DNA of 64,000 bases from Embiotoca jacksoni (Eukaryota > Chordata > Actinopteri > Embiotocidae). The stretch covers positions 1,482,001 through 1,546,000 of the forward strand of contig JAKOON010000054.1 of NCBI GenBank assembly GCA_022577435.1. Direction: 5' to 3'. A model generated the notes under the pieces. The model did no database searches, had not been told where the DNA came from, and worked only from the letters and a program-made list of their open reading frames with translations. Below are positions 39,774 to 51,923 of this stretch, one piece after another (position 1 is the stretch's first letter; every line of letters begins with the position of its first letter). The translations under genes were made by a program, and so were the position numbers.

Positions 39774-41032
39774 TTACTTAGTTTTTACACTGCACTGTCA
39801 TATTTACTTTTATATTTCTTATTTTCTAATTCATCATTCTGCCCACCATAATATTAACCTCCATATAAAGAAGCACTCAGGAAGTAATTCTTCTGTATTG
39901 TGCTCACATTAACAGAGTGAGATCTAATGCTCATCCTCTCTATCTCTGCTCTCCGGAGGAATTGGTTTCACACATATATACGTTGTGTGTGTTTGATTAT
40001 GTCTCCATCTTTCCCTGAGTGTGTTTTGCATGCACTTTGATCCATTTATCAGCAAATCTCACAGCTGTGTGACACTGACATGTTCAGATCATGCATTACG
40101 CTGCACCCAGCAGCCCCAAGGTGCCTCTGATATGAGCAGGAGCAGCTGAAATGTATTCAGAGCCGTTCGCTGGTGTCTGATGTGATGTGATCATATGACC
40201 ATTTATCATGCAGACATTCATCCAGAAAAATAGTTTTATGCGATGCAACACTTCTCTTTGACTGCTGCAGTGCAAACACTGTCCAAGATTTACAGTTTGT
40301 AGCTTCTGCGGTGACAGTCAGAGTGACTGAAGCAAAGCAATGGCAGCTGAAAGCAGGACAGTGTTTCTTGTTCTGCCGAGCTGGCACGAGGCCACTGGAA
40401 GCTGCACACGGCCGCCCTAACTCAAGCTGACACCCAACATTACCAGCGCTTCAGCTCCTCTCTGTAGATTTCCTCAGCTCCTCCCCAGCGACTTCCACCA
40501 ATAAATGATCTGTATTTCTGTAAGATTGGGATTAAATTTCCCTCCAAAAATGTTCTCGCTGTTCTTTTTCAGCGGGCGTACGAGGGATTAAAAGCCCTCT
40601 TTTTAACGGGCTCGTAAAAACAGCAGTGATAGTGTACCGGGCTCGTTGTGGCTGGAGAGAGCGTGAGGGTTTTTTTTTATGAGGGATGTATAAAGTTTGA
40701 AAAATGTACGTGACAATGCCAAGAGCCGTCGCAGGAGTTGAAAGCAGAATCACACCAGGGGGGCACGATCCCTTTTTCATCGTTAAAAACATTTCTGTGC
40801 AGGAATTCAGGCCCATCGAGCTCCACTGAACTTCCACGGTGCCTCGACTGAACAGTATGCAGCCTGTAAAGCCTGTAACTGATGACCAATACAACAGCTG
40901 TGCCATACATCCTGCCCTCGTTTATTTAAAGGTTAAATTTGAAATGAATTGAACATTTTGGGGCATGACTTTGTCATAAAGACAGTAAAAGATGGAAACA
41001 ACTCACCTGGTTCTGTAAAGCTCATCGTTTAA

Positions 41033-41249
41033 CCCTATAAAAACACCTACTTTTTAGGTCTGCTCGAAAATTGCAAAAAGAGTATATCAACCACAATAAA
41101 AAAAATAATAAAATATATATATATATTTTTAATAATAAAGGGGACACTTGTGAGATTAGTTCAGATGTGTAAATATCAGTATATATGTCCATATTTTAAT
41201 AATAGTTTAGTCCCTGGCCCCCAATTGGGGGCCTATAGGGCTTAAAGGG
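41033..41249. mobile_element. piggyBac-like MITE, 217 bp
   Basis: The element begins CCCTATAA and ends TTAAAGGG, giving short inverted ends CCCTwTAA with one mismatch. It is flanked on both sides by TTAA (41029-41032 and 41250-41253), the target duplication used by piggyBac transposases. Near the right end is a perfect 18-bp palindrome GGCCCCCAATTGGGGGCC (41216-41233), like the subterminal palindromes of piggyBac-type MITEs. The interior is AT-rich and has no ORF, so it would depend on a transposase supplied elsewhere. Confidence 0.6.
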
Positions 41250-41353
41250 TTAATCCATGAGAGTTTGTTTTATCTGTATAGAAACCAACCTGTAAAATGA
41301 CAAGGTGTGTCTTTCCAGGACATTGTGCCTTGGACAATGTTCTTGTTTCTGCA

Positions 41354-41368
41354 GGTTGCTAGGCAACC
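41354..41368. promoter_or_regulatory. RFX X-box-like site
   Basis: GGTTGCTAGGCAACC has perfect inverted half sites GGTTGC and GCAACC around TAG, the form bound by RFX family dimers. RFX factors act in ciliary and neural genes. No gene lies next to it, so its function is open. Confidence 0.4.
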
Positions 41369-44300
41369 TCACAATGACATCAAACCTCCTGTTATACTGC
41401 CTAATAATAACTGCCTTATTCATTCAAATCAATGGTTTCTATTTTGGGGATTACAAAAAATGTATTCTAATAAGAATAATTCAACATTTTGAGAAATAGG
41501 CATCACTTCACTTTCTTTCTGAGAGGGAGAGCCGGGAGGCAGTTAGCATAGCGAGAGCCCCCCTGCTGTAGTGAAGAAATGTCCCCTCGGGGATTAATAA
41601 AGTGAATAAAATCAACAAAACCAAAAAAAAGCAGGTAGCGCGGCTCCGTCCATCGTCCCAAAATATGCTAACGAACATCGTTAAAGGTCCCTTGTGAAAA
41701 TGCTGTTTCTTCTTCTTCCTGAAACAAGCTGTTCTTCTGTGTGTAGCTGCCGTCTGTAACCATCTCTTAGAGACCAACCACCAGACAAAAGGGCTTCCTG
41801 CTGTCACAGTGAGGTTGTAATGTAATGTGTAGGTGGACGGATGAACCTTTGGGACCCCTAAAACCACACGTTGTCGTGTTTGCTCTTGACTTTCTTTATG
41901 GATTAAACAACAGAGATCTCAAGGATAATTCATTTGTTTGTCGGTTTATTTGGGCACGTTGGGAGGCTGTTTCTCTTTGCTTCCTGTCTTTACGCGATGA
42001 GCTCGCTGCACGTCGAAGGATCAGGTCACCCAGGAATCTGCTTTCCTTTTTTTTTTTTTTAAATCTGAAACTTTGAGAACATTTTCCTTTTTTTGTTCCT
42101 CTCAAATCCAATCTTGTCCGATAACTGCTTTCCACACAGACACTGTGGCAGGTCTTTGGTTCCCATGGGGATGCTGACATCTCCATCGCTCCCGTCTCTC
42201 TCAGCCCCCCTGTGCACACACTTCAGGTAAAAACAGCCTCTGGGGATGTCCCGTGGCTTCCTGCTCTGCTGGAGAGTTAAACCCCCCGCGGAGAGATACT
42301 TGATATCAACACACTCCTTCTTCCTCGCTCTTGCTCTTCCTCTGTCTTATTTATCTGTCTCCCTACCAATTAACCCAATGAGCAAAGAGAATAATCCAAG
42401 CTGCATGAATGTGCAGTGCAGTGCAGTGCAAAGGAAGTCTGAACACGGTGATGTGTGATTTTGTACTGAGAGAACATGTCTGCTGACTGTACCGACTGCT
42501 GCTCAGTGTGGTGTCAGACTGGAGGGGAGATCCACAGCTCCCCCTGTCTGCAACTGGGGACATTACAAGACGGTTATTTCAAAGCAGCAGTGGGTTTTTA
42601 TTGCACTGCAACAGCCTTCAACAAGTCTGCATGTGGCCACATGCAACACGAGCAAAAACACAGAGGCAAACACACAAACACACACAAGCTGCACTTACAC
42701 TTCCAATAAACTCTGTGAAGCTCTCCACTTCACGCCCACCTCTCTGTCCGTCTCTCGTCTCCCTCTCCAGTTCGTCCGTGTCCCCTGAGGTCACCGAAAT
42801 GGCGCGTAATGTTTGCTCGCCCGTAAACGCACCGTAAAACAGATGGTCCTGCAGCGGGGAAAAGCTTCTGCAAAGTCACTGTGACATTGGCGAGAGTGCT
42901 GATGGAGGCACGAGATTGTACACAGATGAATATTCCACCGCGGCTGAGAAATACCATTAATCAGAAACGTACCTTTTTTGTCAGGCCGTGCTCAGGCCGC
43001 CCCAGACGGAGGCTGGCTGAGGTCAGGGTGAGATGACTGATACCAGACGTGAAAAAAGTCTCCGTCTGACCGTCACCGTCCTCTTCTTGTTTTTATTTGG
43101 TGTCATTTTGAGGATCTTTTCAGGAAACGTGAAATGAGTTTAATTTGGATGCCGAAGGTCAAGAGGATGTTTATTGATTCGCAGCAGCACAGCTATGATC
43201 ATAACGCCCTCGTTAGCTCAGAGCTTTTGTAATTTATCACAAAAAGGCGGCAAAAAAAACACAAGGACAAAGTTAACAGAACTGTGAGCCGCCCTCAAGC
43301 TCTTCCTCTTCATCTCTTTTATTCACAGGATAAACTGGCAGCAGAATTAAATTACTTTTCAGACAGTGAGGGGAGGAGGAGACGGGGTGGTGGGGGGTGT
43401 TGAGGAGGAAGAGAAAGAGGCTTCCTCTGCCCAGGGATATCGCCGCTGTCGTCTTTCCCCTGAGTTGAGGAGCTTTAGAGCGGCAGGTTTAGCGGGAAAT
43501 GGGCGGCGATAATGTGACAATTTATCTGGCGAATATGAGTGTGATTCCATAATCTGCTTCTGCTCTCACCGGGAAGAATGAGACGGCTTCTTCTCGGGGA
43601 TGTGCTGTTGATAATAGTCAGATGAGGCCGGATGATTGTGTTTTCATATTTGAGTGGAGGGAACACGAGAGATGATGAGTTGAGTTGAATGATCTTTGTG
43701 TCCCGTTTGAAGGACTTTTTCAAATCTTCTTCGCTGTCTTCTTCTGTCTTACATAAATGAAAAGGGACTGAAAGTTTCCCATTGCGTAACATATGCACTC
43801 TGCGAGACGGGACAAACAGGCCCGTGGGAAGTCGGGTTTTTTACGCAGAACTTTCTGCCGGTGTTCTTTAATCAAAAATGCAAGTGATTAGCACCTGGGA
43901 CGGCTGCTGCGGGCCTGTTGGCGCACAAACAGGAGGTCCAGTCTTTTCAGGATTTTTATCAGCATTTCTTTAACGTATGCATAAAAGGAAGCAGGTTGTA
44001 CGCCGGTGAAGGTCCACAGATCTTCTCCGCTGGCATCGTGGTTTGTAGTGCTGCTGATTTGTAACTTCCTTGTGCCTGCAGGTCTCCCCGGTGAGCAGCT
44101 CGCTCTCGCTCTCTGCATTAAGTCTAATAAAAGATGGAGGAGGCACGTGTCTGCGTGGGTCCGGGCCTCTTCTTGAAACCCATCTATGCTATTAAACATG
44201 AAAAAAGGGCACATATCAGCTGAACGGATAGAAGAGGAAGTGGGTAACGTAGAAATGTGAAAACAGCAATCTAAAGTGAGTGGATTCTCAGGGGAAGAAA

Positions 44301-44831
44301 GAGGCTGTGATCCACAATGTCAAACTTTATCACGTTATAAAGAACCACGTGATCCTTTAGTGGAATCAGAAACATAAAAACAACCAATAAAAATGGATTT
44401 TGTATGAAAGCAGAGCGAATCAGAACATCCTGGATGCAGTAAAATGTCTGAACCACCTGATTAATTTTTGACCTTGTGGGATAATTTAGCCCCAGAATGA
44501 TTTTTTAATTTCTTTCATCATGCCTGAACGTCTTCTTTACAGCCAGGCCGGGCCGAGGTGGTGACTTCCCTGAGAGCATGACGATTAATCGCAGCAGGAG
44601 GTGCTGGTCCTGATGGTGGGGCTCGTACTTCAAAGGGAGGCTTGTCAGACATGCTCATCCACAGCGCTCTTATGTAACTGTGTTCCTGCCTCTCAACTTG
44701 ACAACCAAATGTGCCTCATCAGCTGTCTGCGCTGCATTATTCATGTAGAGAGAGGAAATGAGTGACTCCAACACACTCCATCTATCTTAAATGAGTGTCT
44801 TAGCCCCAGGCGGAGCACGGAGAGGTCTGGG

Positions 44832-44832
<1 letters not shown>

Positions 44833-44910
<78 letters not shown>

Positions 44911-44921
44911 GGGGGGGGGGG
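44833..44921. repeat. (TG)37 microsatellite followed by an 11-G run
   Basis: TG tract of 75 bp, then TTT and 11 G. This is hard to sequence, so the exact length may be wrong. Confidence 0.95.
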
Positions 44922-45162
44922 TCATATCAAGAAAGTGAATGCAATTCACTTATAAAATAAATAACACTAAAATGATTGTGAGTTATCATCATGCATTACA
45001 ACAGAGAGAAAAAAAACCTGCAATTGCATGAAGATAGAATATATTTCTGTAAGATCCTGTGAGTGAAATTAATCATTTTTTTGGTTTCATATTCCTTGTT
45101 TTGTTCATCTTAGGAACTGAAGACCTGCATTTCAGTCCCTAAAAGCTGGTGGTCGCATTTGG

Positions 45163-45176
45163 CCACTAGAGGGCGC
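45163..45176 (+). promoter_or_regulatory. CTCF core motif, perfect consensus
   Basis: CCACTAGAGGGCGC fits the CTCF core CCASYAGRKGGCRS at all 14 positions, in plus orientation. It lies about 13 kb upstream of olig4, at the left edge of the motif-rich domain, and could mark a domain boundary. Occupancy cannot be judged from sequence. Confidence 0.45.
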
Positions 45177-47041
45177 ATTATATCCTTTAAATCCTCCTTT
45201 GTAACCTCCTCTGTGGGGTTATTGCTTTTGACTGACTCAAAAAAAATCCATGTGTGCAAAATCATACAATACAAAAGCATTGATTTCAGTAAGTTCAGGT
45301 TACAAACTTTTTTTTGTTTTTTTCCCAGTCAGTCAGGACACTCATATCCAGGATTTCATCATATGATCAGGAAACATAAAGCATTCAAAATAAAAGTACT
45401 GGAGTGTTTTGATGTTATAAAGTTACCTGCCTATCTAATTTTCAGCCGGTTGAGGTTTCTAGTATATATCCTTCATATAGCACTTCTGCTCTGATGACTT
45501 TTTCAATACTAATTATTTTCTTAATTAATCAGTTAATTGTTTGATTTCTCAACCTTCAGAGAATCGTGATAAAAAAAAATTAAAAAAACTGAAAGTCCCT
45601 CACAGCCAAAAGTACTGACTTTTGTAATTATTCACACAATAACAAGGAAAACACATTTGAGAAGATGGAATTATGAAATATTTCCCACTGTTATATAAAA
45701 GGACTTATAAACAGCTATTGAAATATCAGCTTGTTTCAGCTCTAATTGTATTGAATCAAAAACAAAGGGTTTTATTTAGTATTTAAATTATTTATTTAAT
45801 TTTGTATGTAAAATACTTAAGAAATAATTTAAGAAATGTCTGATACATTTTAGTGGCGTATCTTTAGCAAATCAGATACAGCAAAGAAACAAATAATTTC
45901 ATTATTGCATAAGGTGCCAATGTTTGTGTGGCTCACCTGAGAGATCAGATGGAGATACAGTGTGTATGATTGACATCTGTGAAACATGTGACTGTAAAAT
46001 GACCAACATGAAAACTCCACCATCACTGGAGAGACAGGATCAATCCTGATATAACACAGTGAATGAAGTGAAGTTCTGGGTAAGAGAAGGTGGAAGTGTG
46101 CAGTCTCACTAGTCTCTGTTAAATCCTGACAGGACACACAGTGAGGGTTTTATATTTATATATATTTATGTCTTTTTATTTTTTTTATTTATTATTATTA
46201 TTATTATTTTTTTTGTCTCGTCTTCCCAGAAGGCTGCTGGGATGCCTCAGCATGTGAAACCGAGGACCAACCTCCACACAGCTGCCACTATTGATCTGAG
46301 AGGGTTTGATCCAGTTTCAGTCTTCAGTGTTTGGTAGTTACCAACGATAAGAGTCGTACTGAAGGAGACTGAGTGGTGCTCGGCACTGCAGATGGAGCAG
46401 AGTGGATATTGAAGATAACATCGTCCATCAGGCTGAATTTGATTACGGTGGTATTTTAAAACATAATCTGTGAGGTAAACTAATAACGAGATGTATGATA
46501 ATGTGTATGATGCCAAAGAACCTCTTGATTTTTTTTTTCAACCATAACAATATCCATGCTGTAAATGTCCCCTCTTTGCAGCAGGGATCCAAAGCTTCAT
46601 CTCTGGACTATTTGTATTTGATGCCATCAAGCTTTGGGGTGAATAATCTCCAGCTGCAGGTCTCACATGGACATGTTAGATCAACTTTTTGAGGCTGGAT
46701 ATTGTGGATGCATCATCTAACTGATGGCTGAGAAAGTGTCCTGATTTGTTCCCCCAGACTGTTTGTTTTGACCCCCCCCCTCCCCCTCCCCGTCCCTCCC
46801 CCCGACACTCCCACCCCCACAGCTAGTATGTGACCTTTCCCCGAGTCCCACCCAAAGCCGCGTACATTTTCTTTAGGAACAAAAGTTTGTTCCAGAATCC
46901 CGCTGACTCCGTGGCAGTGGTCGGGTCCCAGGGCCGCGCCACACTGACCCCCCTCGGGGGCCCACGTCCTGAAGGCTGCAAGCATCAAAGAGGTCTCGGG
47001 TCAGGGGGCCAAGTAGAACCTGGTCTAACCCTCCCGTGCCC

Positions 47042-47055
47042 TTTGCATCACAATG
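47042..47055 (-). promoter_or_regulatory. SOX-POU composite site
   Basis: On the minus strand the sequence reads CATTGTGATGCAAA, an exact match to the composite consensus CWTTGTNATGCAAA, in which a SOX protein (CATTGT) and a POU protein (ATGCAAA) bind side by side. In neural progenitors such sites are used by SOX2 with POU3F factors. It lies 11 kb upstream of olig4 in repeat-free sequence. Confidence 0.5.
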
Positions 47056-50000
47056 TCGGGAGACATTCCCACTCTTTAACCCTCACTTTCCCCAAGATAT
47101 GCGTATATCAATGTAACAGACCTTAACAACCTCATGAGGCCCTCCTACTGCTGCTCGACATACAATGACTCGGGTCATATTTTGGCCCAAGTATCTGAAC
47201 TTGAATCAGGAATATTTATAAAATAATAGTCATGGCAGAAAAGAAACCACTTTTCTGCAAGTAAGCAAACAATAAATAATCTTCCTGCAACTAGCAGTTT
47301 ATTTTAATGCCCTCTGTTTTGCGCAAAGTGTATTTTGAATCTTTCAAAGCCTGCTGATCAGGAATTTAAAATTGTCCCTCTTAAAACCCACTTTATTTCC
47401 ATCTCAAACAAAATGAACAACACATAAAATGACATAAAGACATTATAGCCCACTATGAAGCAGTCAGGCATCACTCACCCTCAATGACATCTTCGATCGG
47501 AGGAATTAGACGGCCTGAACTTTGCCGGGGGAGCGGACGGTCCCAGCGATCATATTACTCCATCCATAAAGACGTCAAAGTGTCTGAAATCCCTTTATCT
47601 CACTGCCGTTTCCACCGAGATGGCGATTATCCATGCAGAGCGAGACACATTATGCAACAGAGTAATAGACTTGCCATTCAAAGTTAATGGGATTATATTT
47701 CAGTCTGTGCTGCTCTGACATGTCTATAAACAGGGTTTCTGCTGAAGGGGAAACTTTTTTTCAGCGAAGCACAATGGCTCTACTTTGAGGAAGTGTGGTT
47801 AATCTATTTAGAGGCTTTTACAATGCTCACTGTAACACGCATGGGAATGCGAATAGTTGTGCTCGAGTTGGTTTTCGTGGGCCAAACAGAAAGGCGTGTG
47901 GCGTGCACCAGAAGTAAACCTCAACACTTTGGTTTTCAGAGTGAACTGAAGGGTTTAACAGAACCAAAGTCAGTGTGTCATCATGAGTTCAGTGTTCAGC
48001 GGCCGAGCAGAAGGCAGTCGTTTCAAACGGGGACTTGGTTAACTCAAACGGGAGGAGAAGTGGAGGGCAAAGGGCACAATCTTACAAGAGTTTCCTCTTT
48101 CTCTGATGCCCAATAAAATTGTGAAAGGATGAAAAGTGAATGGCAGTGACGGGGTCACCGAGAGGAACAATGGCGGCGGAGGAGAGAGGAAATCTAATCG
48201 GCTTGGAGATGCTAATTTTATGGAGCACCAATTAAGGAGAGTTTTTTATGACACTTTTTAGAGAAAACAAAACAGCAAAGCTGTCCCCTCTTGGTTGGGG
48301 GCCTCTGGTCGAGTGGCCCTCTGCTGCCCCCCCTCCCCTCCCTTCCTCAGCCTCAGCAGCATTGAGCCCAGTTTCTAATGGGATGGCACCTCCTTTATGC
48401 CTGCCCTCGCCCACATTGGGGAAATGAGGCAGTGTCTGTTTGTTGTTCTGGAAGGCCGTGCGTCCCGTTTATCACTGTCACATCACCGACACACAGAGAG
48501 TCTAGGACCGGGGGGGAGGGGGGTGCTCTGCCGTCCAATCTGTCCTGCTTTGGGCTTTACGACCACAGGCCCCACGTGGCGAGTACCCCACCCCGGACCC
48601 ATACATCTCCATCTCTGCCTTTCGGGCAGCGACGGCCTTTGTATCGGCTCACTCCGGCTGCCAAGATGTGTGTCTGCGCTGCTAACGGGGGCCAGAGCTG
48701 CTAACTAGACAATGACGGGGGATCCACGACGGCCAATATTTAACCAGCGAGTGGCCCACTCACGCCCCCGCCTGGCCCCGCAGCCCCCGCTGCCTTTGTG
48801 GGCTCGGGGTTAATCTTTTAAAGGCTGGAGTTGGGGCGCTCCCCCTCCTGCCCACTGCCCCCCAAATATACTGCCACACAGTCACTAGAGCTGTACTTTT
48901 ATGGGAGCTTTTGTTTAAGTGCTGCGTACTCTGGCTTTAAGTCGGCGCTTCATTACTCTGTAACCCTAAAACCTTTTCAAGAATCAGCACATCATGAATA
49001 TCAGATTACTTGAAAACTTAAAAAGGATAGTTTATGCTCTTCTGTGCTTCTGCTTGGTAAACATAAATAAAATAATGAATTAACGCTACAAATTAAAGAT
49101 GCATTGCCTAACAGATTAACATGGTTTAGACTGTAAAAAGACAGAAACACAACCAGCAGCAGCAGCAACAGGTGGGCGGTTATCTGCTCCCATGCAGTGC
49201 TCTTTTCATATTCCCTCACATTTGAGTCTATTTTCCACTCCTTCTTTGCTCCTCTGCCCCAGTTAACATCTTCATGCACTCTCCTCTCTCTTTACTGCAT
49301 CTTCCCTGCGTCGAGTATTTCTGGGCCCTCGTAAACATGTATTGATATTTAATGCGGCACTCAGCAGGGCCAAACATAGAGGCCCGCTTCTCTCCGAGAC
49401 AGGAAAAGTGAGACAAAGAGTGAAAACAATAACAAAGGTGCCATGAACCTACACTCAGCCCTGATGCCGTGCTGTGAGGCCACACGGCCATATGATAGTC
49501 ACCTGGTGCAGCAGCTCACTAACAGACGTGTTGCTCTCAGCTGTGAAGGCAGAAATCTCAGGGTGTACTTTCCCTTTCATAAAAACTGTGGGGCCATCAA
49601 ACTGCAAGATTTATTTTTAACTCAAGAATAGTGATAAATAAGCATAGAGAAGGTCACAGGGACTCCTCATTCAGATAATGTGGAATACAATAATAAAGCA
49701 AGTACAATAATATTTTAATTAGGTATGATGATCTAATGTGTTAATTTGGGGAAACTTATCGCTGCATGCAATGAAGTGATTTTATTTCCCTTTAATTGTG
49801 TTTTTATAGGTCATCCTTATGCTTTTCTTTGCAGAGTGCTATACACGTTTCAGTTCCAGCCCTTGGTCATGATTGGTTGAGCCATGTTAACGTAAAAACA
49901 TGGAATCAATTAGTGACTAAATAACATTTTACATGAATGTGTTATGGCAGATATCGAGCCATTGACCCTTGCGGTTATTCCACATTAGTTTGGCACTTTG

Positions 50001-51145
50001 CGTACCGTAAAACTAACATAGAAACCACCGGGCAGCAATTAGAAATGAAATGTAAGATAATTATGCTAATTATATTACATGATGGCATAACTGTATAACT
50101 GCTCTAAAAATAGTTACAAAGTGCTTTACTGAAAGATATTAGATGGAACAAAAACAACAATTATAACAATACTCACATATATGTACCTTGGTTCCTGTAA
50201 TCATTCCTCCTGTCCGTCCTGGCTGCCAAGAGATCCTCTTTAACTGCTGTCACACTGTCGACTGAGTTACAGCAACAAACCCCGGTCTTTCTTCTGTGTA
50301 AAAATGCAGTTTGTCACATCAAGTGTGAAGTGTGAATACACAGAACGGGAGGAAGGTTGAAGAGGGGAAAACAATACTCACAAAAAAAAATCAGCTTGAG
50401 GCAAAGTCCAAAGTAAAGACAGGATCAACGGCAGGAAAGACAGAAGGGAGAAAAAACAAAGCTCTGAGCGTGGAGGAAGTGGTGAGCGAGTAGAGGTGGA
50501 CTGGGAGGACATGATGAACACATGGCTGATGGGCTGCAGGTGAGGTGGGCGTGGCAGAGAGGACAAGAAACCACGAAAAGGAATACAAAAACAAAACTGC
50601 GTAAAAAACAAACGAATGCAGTCACGTGATTTCACCCAAGGTGCTGACATCTGGCCTGATAAAACCAGACCCAGAGTCACAGCATGATGTATGGGTCCGG
50701 CCCTGCTCCACTGAGGACTGTTTCCAGTTGTTGCATCCTCCTGGGTGAAGACCTCAGGATTTCCATGAAGACTGAAGCTGTGGTCAAAAGTTGGATCGAA
50801 GCAGAATATGAAGCATCTCTGTTCAAGGACAGCAGCACGACAGTTCTCAGATCGTGGAGACAGGTCAGAAACTCCATCTCCATCCAAAGAAGAACAACGC
50901 GGCTACGCTGCGTTTGTGCTTCATATTATGCTTGTGTGTTTTATTCCCGCACCCGTCGCTCCCACAGGACTCAGTCACACCTCCGACCCTGCAGGAGGAA
51001 CTGTGTCTGCGTGTCAGCCATGTTGGACACTAGATGATAATGTGCCACAGGAGCAGATCTCCTCATCAGTATTCAGATCCAGCCAAATGTGAATTAAGGT
51101 TTAATGTGGGCCCGTAATCGCCCACCTGAGCCCCGACAGTGACTC

Positions 51146-51147
<2 letters not shown>

Positions 51148-51190
<43 letters not shown>
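51148..51190. repeat. (GT)21 microsatellite
   Basis: GT tract of 43 bp. Confidence 0.96.
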
Positions 51191-51191
<1 letters not shown>

Positions 51192-51828
51192 TGCCATGAT
51201 ACAAAAAAGGAAGAGGCAGGGGGTAAAGAGCGAGAGAGGAAAAGAGGAACGATGATATCAAAATGACAGTTTGAAGGCAGAAGACAGAATTCAACGTAAA
51301 TGATCTGATGTTTATGAGCCAAGTCGCTTACAAAGAAACACACGAAGACAGTAGGTGGAGTATTAAATGTAACATTACAGCTGTACAGCTCCACTGGGCG
51401 CGCTCTGTCCAGACAAGGCGTGTGCCCATTGAGCTTAATTGCAGTTGTTCATTTCACTACATCAAGCTAAAAAAGAAGTCAATTGTGTGTCACTAACCAG
51501 TCTGATGCCTTCAAAAGACCAAAACGGACATGTTTGATTCAGCCGAACACGTGTGGGCGCACGCACACTCGCACACACACCATCGATCAGCTCGTCAATC
51601 ACCGGCCAATGAGGATAGCCAGTGGCCACCAACACTCAGGTTATTGTGCGCGGTGACCCCGGGGTCAGCGGTGAGTGGCTGAGGATGGAGCCCAACACAA
51701 AAGGACTGCTTCATGTACTGTCCACATACAGTGGCGTTGCCGCCGGCACCCTTATGAATAGACACATGGCAGGCCTATCCACAGATGGGACGGGGATGCA
51801 GGAGGAGGAGGAGGGGCTGGGAATGGGG

Positions 51829-51831
<3 letters not shown>

Positions 51832-51922
<91 letters not shown>
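51832..51922. repeat. (TG)45 microsatellite
   Basis: Uninterrupted TG tract of 91 bp, preceded by GGAGGA repeats. Confidence 0.98.

Positions 51923-51923
<1 letters not shown>

Larger units (their letters stand above)
35949..41028. other. Gene-free stretch
   Basis: No supported gene. It includes a 17-bp perfect inverted repeat (36928-36972), a possible but unconfirmed exon (37968-38099), an A run (39441-39465) and a LINE relic (39612-39773). Open frames at 36339-36764 (+) and 40532-40906 (minus) have no recognisable domain. Confidence 0.5.
41254..46740. other. Gene-free stretch
   Basis: No supported gene. It contains an RFX X-box-like site (41354-41368), repeat-like sequence with a CCCTCGGGGATTAATAAAG tail (about 41520-41620), a TG tract with a G run (44833-44921), a perfect CTCF core (45163-45176) and a TTA-rich stretch (46160-46215). 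Confidence 0.5.

Noticed and set aside
42411..42430. TGCAGTGCAG short repeat
   Set aside because: Only about four 5-bp units; too short to treat as an array.
46830..47126. 98-residue frame starting MTFPRVPPKAAY
   Set aside because: It overlaps the motif-rich stretch with the SOX-POU site and has no known family or splice context; better read as noncoding.
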